From: Actinokineospora alba
GTDB taxonomy: Bacteria > Actinomycetota > Actinomycetes > Mycobacteriales > Pseudonocardiaceae
Reading direction: 5' to 3'
NCBI RefSeq assembly: GCF_004362515.1
Contig: NZ_SNXU01000001.1
Coordinates: 3,472,001 to 3,536,000, forward strand
DNA: 64,000 nucleotides
Shown here: positions 17,663 to 26,500 of the stretch, piece after piece
How positions within the stretch are numbered: the stretch's first letter is position 1
Layout: each line of letters starts with the position of its first letter
Notes under the pieces: model-generated
What the model was told of the DNA's origin: nothing
The model's database searches: none
What the model saw: only the letters and a program-made list of their open reading frames with translations
Made by a program: the position numbers and the translations under genes

Positions 17663-19780
17663 ATGAGCGTGGTGCATGTCAGGTATGTCCGGAAGGCGAT
17701 CGAGGATCGCTTCACGAACCTGATCGACATGTCGGACAAGACGGGCATTCCGTTAGACAAGCGCCACCAGGAGTTCCTCAGCCGTGGCCTGGCGGCGCTG
17801 GCGGTCCAGGCCGAGCACCCGTGCAGCGATCCGGACGCCTCGCTTGGCGTCTTCGATGGTCGGGATGACTGGGGACTGGATGCCATCGCGGTCGACACCC
17901 GCGCCTCCCAGCCCCGGATCTGCCTGGTCCAGGCCAAGTGGAGCGATCGGGCGAAGGGTGGCTTCGGGCACGACGAGGTCCACAAGATGCTCCACGGCCT
18001 GGACCTCATCCTCGATCTCGAGTTCGCGCGGTTCAACCTCCGCTTCCAACGCCATGTGAGCGCGCTGGAACAGGCTTTCGACCTCGGCACGCCGAAGATC
18101 ACTCTAGTTCTCGCGCTGATGCGAACGGATCCCCTGAACCAGGACGTTCGTCAACTCCTCGAAGAGAAGATCGCGAAGTACAACCAGGTCGAAGAGATGG
18201 TCGACTACAAGTTTCTCGACCTGCAGGACTTCCACCGCACGATCCTCGGTGACGCGGCGGCGCCGAGAATCGAAGCGAGGATGCGCCTGGAGGGTTTTGG
18301 GCACGAGACTGTGCCGTACAAGGCCATCTACGGGACGATGACCGTGCCTAATATCGCCGACCTGTTCACTGAGTATCGGCGCGGCCTTTTCGCCAGGAAC
18401 ATCCGAGACTCCCTGGACCTGACTGATGTCAATGTCAAGATCAGAAACACGCTGCTTGAGCAGCCAGAACACTTCTGGTACTTCAGCAACGGCATCACCG
18501 TACTCTGCGACTCGATCAAGTCGCTGGGCAAAGCGGTGCCCGGCGGGGTCGCTGAGTTTCAACTAGCCGGGGTCAGTGTGGTCAACGGGGCGCAGACGGT
18601 GAGCGCGATCCACAAGGCGTACACACATGATCCCGACACTGCCCAGCGTGGGCGGGTGCTCGTGCGTCTGATCTCTTTAGAGGATTGTCCAGAGGGCTTC
18701 GGGGACAAGGTCACCACGAGCACGAACACGCAGAATCCGATCGAGGATCGCGACTTCAAGTCGCTTGATCCCGTGCAGGCCAGACTTCGGGACGAGTTTG
18801 TCCTCGTCCTCAGCTTGCGTTACGTGATCAAGCGGGGCGAGCCTCGTCCGGAACCCGAACACGGCAGCTCGATCACGGAGGCCGCGGAGGCGCTGGCGGC
18901 CGCTCACACCGAAGCCGTGTACGCCGCTCTCGCCAAGCGCGACCTTTCCGAACTTTGGCAGGACGACGTGTACGTGGAAATCTTCGGCTCGGCTCCGAAT
19001 GTTCACCGGGTGTGGCGGTGCGTGCTGTTGCTGCGCGCAGTCCGGGCACGGCTTGCCGAACTGCGCGACGGGCTCCTGTCGCGCGCGATGGCCGTCGCGG
19101 GGTACGGCGACCTGCTGATCACGCACGTCATTTACCGGCAACTCAATACCCAGGGCATCACCGATCCCGACACGGATTGGAATGCTCAACTCAGTCGCGT
19201 GCCCGCGCTGGTCGAAGACGCGCTGGCGTGGTGTCTGCACGCCATCGACGCGGAAATCGGGCCCAGCAGCCACATCGTCGCCGCGGTGCGCAACACCGAA
19301 CGCATCCAACGGGCCGCACGCAGCGCGATCAGGGGCATGGCGTCAGGCCGGTCGGCTCCGGAACTCAACTCCGACTACCAGGTCTCCGGCGCCGAAGCAA
19401 AGGGTCGCCAAGTTGACGCGGCCAAGACTCTGGTCACCGCCAGGCGTATACCCGACGGGACAGCGCTTGAGTTCCGCCCCGTGACCCGGCCGGAGCGTCG
19501 GGAGATGGCGGAATGGTTGGCCGAGGACCCTTCCCGCAGCCTGGCCATCTGGCGCAACAGTGCGAAAGATCAACTCCAGTGGCAGGCGGACGGGCAGTGG
19601 TACTCGCCCAGCCGGTTGGTTCGTGTGATGCGGAAGATGGCCTCTGGAAAGGACCAGTCGGTCCAAGGAACCCTCAACTGGTATGTGCCCGATGAAGGTT
19701 CATTGAAGGACCTCGCAGACAATGTTCGAGCCGAAAAAGATCTTGTGGCCGACGAAACCGAGGCGCCGGAAATCGTGTGA
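17663..19780 (+). CDS. AIPR-family protein (abortive-infection, PD-(D/E)XK nuclease-like)
   Basis: 705 residues from an ATG with GGGGAG 6 bases upstream. The N-terminus carries a nuclease-like core: DDWGLDAIAV near residue 70 and CLVQAKW near residue 90, matching the D...(D/E)xK order of Mrr-like folds (Asp, then Gln-Ala-Lys). Residues ~215-500 match the AIPR domain (FSNGITVLCD, VNGAQTVSAI and TSTNTQNPIEDRDF are typical). AIPR proteins are linked to phage abortive infection and to accessory restriction loci. It is the first gene of the cluster and is separated by 199 bases from the methyltransferase, so it may have its own promoter. A predicted nuclease or effector role is inferred; the family call is firm. 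Confidence 0.85.
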   Translation: MSVVHVRYVRKAIEDRFTNLIDMSDKTGIPLDKRHQEFLSRGLAALAVQAEHPCSDPDASLGVFDGRDDWGLDAIAVDTRASQPRICLVQAKWSDRAKGGFGHDEVHKMLHGLDLILDLEFARFNLRFQRHVSALEQAFDLGTPKITLVLALMRTDPLNQDVRQLLEEKIAKYNQVEEMVDYKFLDLQDFHRTILGDAAAPRIEARMRLEGFGHETVPYKAIYGTMTVPNIADLFTEYRRGLFARNIRDSLDLTDVNVKIRNTLLEQPEHFWYFSNGITVLCDSIKSLGKAVPGGVAEFQLAGVSVVNGAQTVSAIHKAYTHDPDTAQRGRVLVRLISLEDCPEGFGDKVTTSTNTQNPIEDRDFKSLDPVQARLRDEFVLVLSLRYVIKRGEPRPEPEHGSSITEAAEALAAAHTEAVYAALAKRDLSELWQDDVYVEIFGSAPNVHRVWRCVLLLRAVRARLAELRDGLLSRAMAVAGYGDLLITHVIYRQLNTQGITDPDTDWNAQLSRVPALVEDALAWCLHAIDAEIGPSSHIVAAVRNTERIQRAARSAIRGMASGRSAPELNSDYQVSGAEAKGRQVDAAKTLVTARRIPDGTALEFRPVTRPERREMAEWLAEDPSRSLAIWRNSAKDQLQWQADGQWYSPSRLVRVMRKMASGKDQSVQGTLNWYVPDEGSLKDLADNVRAEKDLVADETEAPEIV

Positions 19781-19979
19781 GTCGAGTGCTGGACGGCTTG
19801 TCAGGCGGCGCCTTGTCAGAGGTGGCCGGTAGGCTGACCGATCTCGGGGGCCACGGTGACCCTTGCCGCCTTGAACAGGGCTTTTCTCCTGGTCGACGGC
19901 CTTGAACTCGCCGCAGTAGACCGACGGCGCTGGTCGAGCCCGGCGGCGTCGGAGCGCAACACGGAAGAGTGGACGACTG

Positions 19980-22136
19980 ATGCAAGACCAGTGCCTGGAC
20001 CTGGACATTCCGCAACGCCCCATCAACGAGGACGAGCCCGCGGTCTCGGAGGAGGGCCCCAAGGTCATCACCGTCGGGGAGTACGAGGTAGTCGACTACA
20101 TCACAGGTAGGCCCATCAAGGAGACTCCCAAGGAGAAGGTTCGCCAGAGAGTGGCCCGCGCGCTCTTCCATGAGCACGGCATCGCCCCCAGCGACATGGA
20201 GCGTGATTACGCGGTCAGGGTCCGGAACCAAGACAGCCGCACCAGCAACAAGAGGGCCGACATCGCGATCTTCGCGCACGGCGCCCCGCATACCGAGGAG
20301 AACCTGCGCCGGGTTGTGGTGTGTAAACCGGAGCCGAAGCGCGGCAAGAACGTCATCAAGCTGCGCGAGCCTGCGCAGGCTCAGAAGGACTTGGACGAGC
20401 TTAAAGCCCTGATGGGCCATGACGACCGGCCCGGTTGTGTCGACGGACTGTGGACCGACAGCGTCGACTTCTTTTTCCTGAAGAAGAAGATCAACACTTT
20501 CGGCGCGACATACGAGTTTCGCAGCGAGTGGGACGTTGCGCCAGAGAGTCTGGGTAGCCGCACGGTAGCCTCTCATCAGAAACTGCGGCGCGCGGACCCG
20601 GAGATGCTGAAGATCTCGTTTCGGCGTTGTCACAACTACATTCACGGTAATGAGGGAATGCCCAAGGATGCGGCCTTCTGGCAATTCCTCTATCTGCTCT
20701 TCGCCAAAATGTACGACGAGCGCGTAAGTCGAGGTACCGGGCGGGCTCGCTTTCGGACGGAGATGGCAGAGCCGTTCAGCGAGGAGGAGTTTACGCCGCT
20801 CAGGGAGCGGATCCTGGCGTTGTTCGAGGACGTGAAGACCGAATACAAATCGGTTTTCAAGTCGTCGGATGAGATCACGCTTTCCGATCGCGCGCTCAGT
20901 TTTATCGTTTCTGAGCTTGGACCCTACGACTTGAGTGCCACCGATGTTGATGCGAAGGGTCTCGCCTACCAGGAACTCGTTGGCACCAACCTGCGGGGTG
21001 ACCGTGGGCAGTACTTCACCCCACGCGGTGCGGTCAAACTCATGGTCGAGATTCTTGATCCCCAGGAGGATGAGAACGTACTTGATCCGACGTGCGGCAC
21101 CGGGGGATTTCTTACAGAGACGCTGAATCACTTTCATCACAAATGGCAAAAAGAGGAAGGGACGTTCGGCTTCCCTGACACCGAGGAACAGCAAGAGCGT
21201 TTCCGCGACCGGTTGAATGAATATGCCGACGAGCACCTGTTCGGGGCCGATTTCGATCCATTTCTGGTTCGAGCGACAACGATGAATATCATGACCCTCG
21301 CCAACACCACGGGAAATCTCTTCCATATGGACTCGTTGGCTTTCCCGCGCGGCCATCTGTCCGGCGTCGACTTGGCCAGGGACAGGATTCCGTTGGGCAA
21401 GGTGGTGGATGTGCTCCTCACCAATCCGCCATTTGGGGCCGACATCCCGATCAGTGATGAGTCGGTGCTCGGCGATTTCCGGGACGGTGTAGCCAAGTCC
21501 TGGGGGCGCGACAAGGAGACTGGCATGATCGTGGTGAACCCAAACGCGATGCCGAAGAGCATGGCTCCCGAGCAACTGTTCATCCAGCGCGCCATAGAGT
21601 GGGTCAAACCGGGTGGCCGAATCGGCATCGTCCTCCCGAACGGCATCTTGTCCAACCCTGGGCCAGCCGACGAGGGCGTGCGCCGCTACATCTTGGAGCA
21701 ATGCTGGGTCTTGGCAAGTATCGAACTGCCAGTGGAGACATTTATTGTCGACGCAAATGTCAATATTCTGACCACCCTGCTGTTTCTTAAGCGGAAGACG
21801 GAGCAGGAGATCATGAACAGCCGTATGGGCTCAGAAAAGCCGTACCCGGTGTTCATGGCGGTGGCCGAGAAGGTTGGCGTCGATCGACGCGGTAACGAGT
21901 TGTACAAGCGTGAGGCAAATGGCGACATCATCACGGAGACGACCGTCGAACGTGAGCGCATCGAGATCAACGGGCAGGACGTGGTTCGGGAATTCACCCG
22001 TAGTCGCAAAGTCGTCGACAATGATCTGCCGATCATCGGGCAGAAGTATCGCGAGTTCCGTGACAAATATCCGATCCCAGGGGCGGACCCGCGTGACAGG
22101 CGATCACCTTCGGCGCGAGTGGTGGCGAAGGCGTGA
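19980..22136 (+). CDS. Type I-like N6-adenine DNA methyltransferase (HsdM; MAD2-like)
   Basis: 718 residues. Residues ~30-170 resemble the type I R-subunit N-terminal domain (YEVVDYITGRPIKETPKEKV, RADIAIFAHG, then VVVCKPE). The usual acidic residue before CK is Val here, so nuclease activity is doubtful. The methylase core has motif I LDPTCGTGGFL near residue 368 and catalytic NPPFG near residue 482, the pattern for adenine-N6 transfer from S-adenosylmethionine. A helical HsdM N-domain lies between (QELVGTNLRGDRGQYFTPR is typical). The stop overlaps the next GTG, so it is coupled to the specificity gene. No HsdR follows. Together with MAD6-8-like genes this fits the methyltransferase of a methylation-associated defense system. 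Confidence 0.88.
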   Translation: MQDQCLDLDIPQRPINEDEPAVSEEGPKVITVGEYEVVDYITGRPIKETPKEKVRQRVARALFHEHGIAPSDMERDYAVRVRNQDSRTSNKRADIAIFAHGAPHTEENLRRVVVCKPEPKRGKNVIKLREPAQAQKDLDELKALMGHDDRPGCVDGLWTDSVDFFFLKKKINTFGATYEFRSEWDVAPESLGSRTVASHQKLRRADPEMLKISFRRCHNYIHGNEGMPKDAAFWQFLYLLFAKMYDERVSRGTGRARFRTEMAEPFSEEEFTPLRERILALFEDVKTEYKSVFKSSDEITLSDRALSFIVSELGPYDLSATDVDAKGLAYQELVGTNLRGDRGQYFTPRGAVKLMVEILDPQEDENVLDPTCGTGGFLTETLNHFHHKWQKEEGTFGFPDTEEQQERFRDRLNEYADEHLFGADFDPFLVRATTMNIMTLANTTGNLFHMDSLAFPRGHLSGVDLARDRIPLGKVVDVLLTNPPFGADIPISDESVLGDFRDGVAKSWGRDKETGMIVVNPNAMPKSMAPEQLFIQRAIEWVKPGGRIGIVLPNGILSNPGPADEGVRRYILEQCWVLASIELPVETFIVDANVNILTTLLFLKRKTEQEIMNSRMGSEKPYPVFMAVAEKVGVDRRGNELYKREANGDIITETTVERERIEINGQDVVREFTRSRKVVDNDLPIIGQKYREFRDKYPIPGADPRDRRSPSARVVAKA

Positions 22137-23551
22137 AACTCGTTGACTTGAGCAACCCGGTCACTTCAGAGTGGCTGGCTGATCAGAGCTTTCGCCTGGA
22201 CCCATCGCCGTATTTGTCCGGGGCGTTGGAGGCGCGGAAGTTGCTTGAGAGGCTGCCGAACACTGTGACCCTGGCGAGCGTCACCCGTGGATTCAACGGC
22301 GGTATCTTCAACGGGCCGAAATTCAGCCGGGTCTATTTGGATGACAATCAGCATGCAGTGCCATTTCTTGGTAGCACGGACATGCTCGAAATGGATTTCA
22401 CCTTCCTGCCCAAGTTGAGCAAGGGGGTGGCGACACGGTTGCCGTATCTGGAAGTACAGCCTGGGATGACCCTCGTCTCGTGTTCTGGGACGATCGGACG
22501 TATGGCCTACGTTCGGCCGGATATGACAGGTATTTGGTCCTCGCAGCACGTCATGAAGGTAGCCCCGAACCCGGAGCGGATCTCCGCTGGTTACCTCTAC
22601 TCGTTTCTGCGGAGTCGTTACGGCGTGCCGATGATCGCGAGTTCCGCGTACGGTGCGATCATTCAGCACATTGAGCCACACCACATCGCTGACTTGCCGG
22701 TGCCGCGGTTCGATGTAGCGCTCGAGCACGAAATCCACGACCTGGTGGAGCAGAGTGCCGAGCTTCGTGCGGGCTTTCAGACAGGGCTCGTCACCGCAAC
22801 TGAAGACTTCTTCAAGAGCGTTGGTCTGCCCGAACTGATCGACTTGCGCTGGCACCAACGGGAACGGGATCTAGGCTTCGAGATCAACGGCCTGACGTCC
22901 ACGACGTTGCGGGCGCTTAACTTCGCCCCCCGCGCCCGCCACATCATCGAGAGGCTAGGCGCATGGCGAGACACGGCGACGCTCGGCGAGATCTGCGACG
23001 GCGGCACGCTTCGTACCGGGGCGCGGTTCAAACGCATCGATGCTGATCCAGATCATGGTGTCCGCCTAGTGGGTCAGCGCCAGGCTTTCTGGATTCGACC
23101 CGAGGGGAGGTGGATCAGCGCTTCACAGGCACCCGCCGACATCATGCAGAAGGATGAAACGATCCTGGTAGCTGCACACGGGACTTTGGGTGAAAACGAG
23201 GTATACAGCCGTTCGATCCTGGTTACCGGTTCGTGGTTGGAGAACGCGTTCAGCCAAGACTTCGTCCGCGTTCTTAGCGGCGACCCCGATGTTCCGGGTG
23301 CCTACCTGTTCGCTTTTTTTCGATCTGAGGCGGCCTTTCGGATTTTCCGCTCCCTGAGTGTAGGCGGCAAACAGCAGGAGTATCACACCAAGCTCATGCG
23401 GGAGCTGCCGATTCCACTTGCTGTGCCCGCCGATCGCGATCGGATCGCTGAAACCGTGCGTAAGGCGTATCGCGATCGTGATCGTGCTGATGTCCTTGAG
23501 GATCAGGCCCTAGCCCTTCTAACCACCGCAATTGAGGAGGCCTCGGCCTGA
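22133..23551 (+). CDS. Type I-like specificity subunit HsdS (MAD5-like)
   Basis: 472 residues from a GTG that overlaps the methyltransferase stop by four bases. Two target-recognition halves are visible. The first (residues ~40-190) contains VPFLGSTDMLEMDF, a GMTLVSCSGTIGR block and HIEPHHIADLPVP. The second (residues ~275-440) contains TLGEICDGGTLRTGARFKRI, ETILVAAHGTLGENEVY and a closing MRELPIPL. A helical spacer lies between and after them. This is the architecture of HsdS, which sets a bipartite recognition sequence for HsdM. The stop overlaps the start of the kinase gene by one base (TGATG). Confidence 0.85.
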   Translation: MKLVDLSNPVTSEWLADQSFRLDPSPYLSGALEARKLLERLPNTVTLASVTRGFNGGIFNGPKFSRVYLDDNQHAVPFLGSTDMLEMDFTFLPKLSKGVATRLPYLEVQPGMTLVSCSGTIGRMAYVRPDMTGIWSSQHVMKVAPNPERISAGYLYSFLRSRYGVPMIASSAYGAIIQHIEPHHIADLPVPRFDVALEHEIHDLVEQSAELRAGFQTGLVTATEDFFKSVGLPELIDLRWHQRERDLGFEINGLTSTTLRALNFAPRARHIIERLGAWRDTATLGEICDGGTLRTGARFKRIDADPDHGVRLVGQRQAFWIRPEGRWISASQAPADIMQKDETILVAAHGTLGENEVYSRSILVTGSWLENAFSQDFVRVLSGDPDVPGAYLFAFFRSEAAFRIFRSLSVGGKQQEYHTKLMRELPIPLAVPADRDRIAETVRKAYRDRDRADVLEDQALALLTTAIEEASA

Positions 23552-26500
23552 TGGGTGCCAGGATCGTTGCCGTCGGGGAGGCCGTCAACGACGCCGAGAG
23601 GAGCGTGATCGCGCATCTGCGCGATCACGCGCCGGATGATTGGACGGTCCTGCACTCGCTCGAAATTCCCGACCGCCGTGAACTTTTCGAGGTCGACCTC
23701 GTCGTGGTCACCGGGCATGCCGTGTACGTCATCGACGTCAAGGGCACTCGAGGTCGGATCGACGTAGTCGGCAGCCGATGGCACCCCGCCGGGCGGCAAC
23801 CTTTCAAAAGCCCCCTGCCAAAGCTGCGCGGACACGCCAAACGGCTCAAGACTCTCCTTGAGAACGCCCGACCCCAGCTTTCCCGCGTCTACACCGTTGC
23901 TCTGGTCGTTCTTCCCGGGCGTGACGCCAGGCTTGTCGACCGCACCCCGGACGAGCGAGATCTGAAGGACACGGTGACGCTGGCGAACCTGATGGACCGC
24001 CTGTCCGACGCCAGTGTTGTACCGACCGACCGCCGCCCCGTCGATGCCGACATCTCCAGGCATCACGACGCCATCGTGGAACTCGTGGGGGGCACATCCC
24101 AGCGGCCATCCGGGCCGCTCCGCTTCGGTAACTGGCAGGTGATCGAACGGCTCAGTGAATCGCAGCGGGCGCCCGGCATCGACGTGCTCGACGAGTACCG
24201 AGCCAAGAACGCCCTGTTCGTGCAGGGTTCTGGAACTGTCCGGTTGTCCGTTCGCGCGGCCGACCCATACGCGGATGAGCGTGCGCGAACACTCCAGCTG
24301 CGGCAGATCGGCATTGCCTTCGAGGCGCTGGTCAAGCTGCCCGCGCATCCACACATCGTGGGGGTGCGAGACTTCTTCGCACTGGACGACGACAACGGCT
24401 ATGTGACCGTCTACGACGATGTGCCCGGTCAGGCACTTCGTCTGTACCTCGACGGTTCGGTCGACCCACTCACCGTCGACGCCCGGGTTCGGACGCTGCA
24501 TCACATCCTGCTAGGGCTCGCGCACGCGCACGGCAACCGGATCGTGCACCGGGAGGTCAGCCCATCCACAGTTCTGATCGCTCAGGACGGCCGGGCGCTG
24601 CTCACCGGATTCGACTATGCGAAGTCCACCACAGGTCCACGTGACTACACCGTGTCCACCGAGGCGTGGACAGCGGCGGAAAGCGCCTACCTGGCACCGG
24701 AATGCCTGAACGATCCGTCCAAGATGGATATGGCCGCCGACATCTATGCCGTCGGCGTCATGGGATTCGAGCTCCTCACTGGTCAGCCACCGTTCTCCTC
24801 CGCGACCGAACAGCTACATGCGAATGGGGAGTTGCCGCTCTCGCAGCTCCAGGAGGCGGGCATTCCCGCCGAACTGGCGCATTGGCTGAAGCTGCTGTGC
24901 GCATCCGATCCCAGGAAACGACTCACCGCCGCCAACGCGCTACGCCGCTTGAAGTTGGCGTTGGGAGCGGCACAGACTCCGAGAAAGCGCCTGACCCATG
25001 ACAGCCCACCCTCTCCGCCCACCCCGCCAAGCGACGCGCTTCCCGCTTCTGATGAACCAGAGGGTCCACGTGACGCGGCCTTCTATAAGGACCTGCGCCC
25101 CGACTTTCAACTGGGCACCAAATACATCGTCCGCCATCGGCTCGGCAGGCCCGGCTCATTCGGCGTCGCCTACCGGGCCTACGACACGATCAGGAACATC
25201 GATCGGGCGGTCAAACTGGTTTTGCACGACCGTGACTCGCCGCTGGAGCGTCTCCGGCGCGAGGCGAGCGTGCTGGAGCGGCTAGGAGGCCACCGGCATC
25301 CCAACGTGGTGGCGATGGTTGACGCCGATCGGCTGCCGCACCCGGACTCCTATCCATATCTGGTATTCGAGTTCGTCGAAGGGAAAGACCTGAGCGAGGT
25401 CATCCGCGCGGGGCGGCTGGGCCCCGCCGATGTTCTACGCCTGGGCCTCGACGCCGCTATGGGGCTTGCTCACATTCACCGGCTGGGCGTCTGGCACTGC
25501 GACATCAAGCCAAGCAATCTGCTGTGGACCGACGACGGAGTCAAGCTCATCGACTTCGGCATCGCCAAGACCGCGGACTCGTCGGAAGGCCACACGCACA
25601 CAAGCCCCCGCTATGCCCCGCCGGACTTGGACGAGGTCCCCGCCGACGGCAGCGGGTACGCAGACCGTGACGTATACGCGCTGGGCATCACCCTCTACGA
25701 GGCAATCACCGGCGGCCTGTATCCGTGGGAGAACGTTAGCCAGCCGCCCAAAGGTGTGCCTGGAGCCGACCCGCGCACAGTGTTCAGCGGCCTCAGCGAT
25801 CTGGCGCCAGGTCTAGTGGAGATCCTGTTGCGGACAATCGATCCGCATCGGGGAAGGCGGTTCACCTCCGCCGAAGAATTGTTGCGAGCACTGCAGGCGC
25901 TCGACGGCGACGTCCGCGTTCCCACCACGCCGCGACCCGAGTCTGACGTCGCAGCCGAGGTTGTCGGGACCAGAGCCAAAGCGGACTTGTCGCGGTCCGA
26001 ACCACCCAACACCAACGCATACGTGGAACACCTGCAGACGCTCTACAGCCAAAGCCGCCGAAGCAATCGCGGTACCCGCGGCCTCGACCCGAACGGCATG
26101 TCGGTCTACGTCGAGACCGCGCTTGACCGCGAACTCATCCCCGCATTGGGCGAGGGCAAACACGCCCTTGTAGTGATCACCGGCAACGCGGGCGACGGTA
26201 AGACCGCTTTCATCGAACGCTTCGAGCGCCAGGTCATGGACCTCGACATGGGTGCGCGGTTTGGCCCGAAACGGCACAACGGGAGCGATTTCACCCTCAA
26301 CGGCCGGACCTTCCGCACCAACCACGATGGCAGCCAAGACGAAGGCGACTCGGCGGGCGACGACGTCCTGGAGGACTTCTTTGCGCCCTACGCGGGTGAC
26401 CACAGCAAATCTTGGTCCGATACTAACGAGACTCGCCTGATCGCCATCAACGAAGGCAGGCTGGTGGACTTCCTAAGCCACCGCCGCGACCGCTTCCCGT

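Noticed and set aside
19674..21701. Long minus-strand open frame opposite the methyltransferase gene
   Set aside because: It is a shadow of a strongly supported plus-strand gene, with no recognisable domain or ribosome-binding site.
19980..23551. Ordinary type I restriction-modification locus
   Set aside because: No HsdR gene follows; the next three genes are coupled kinase and ATPase proteins instead.
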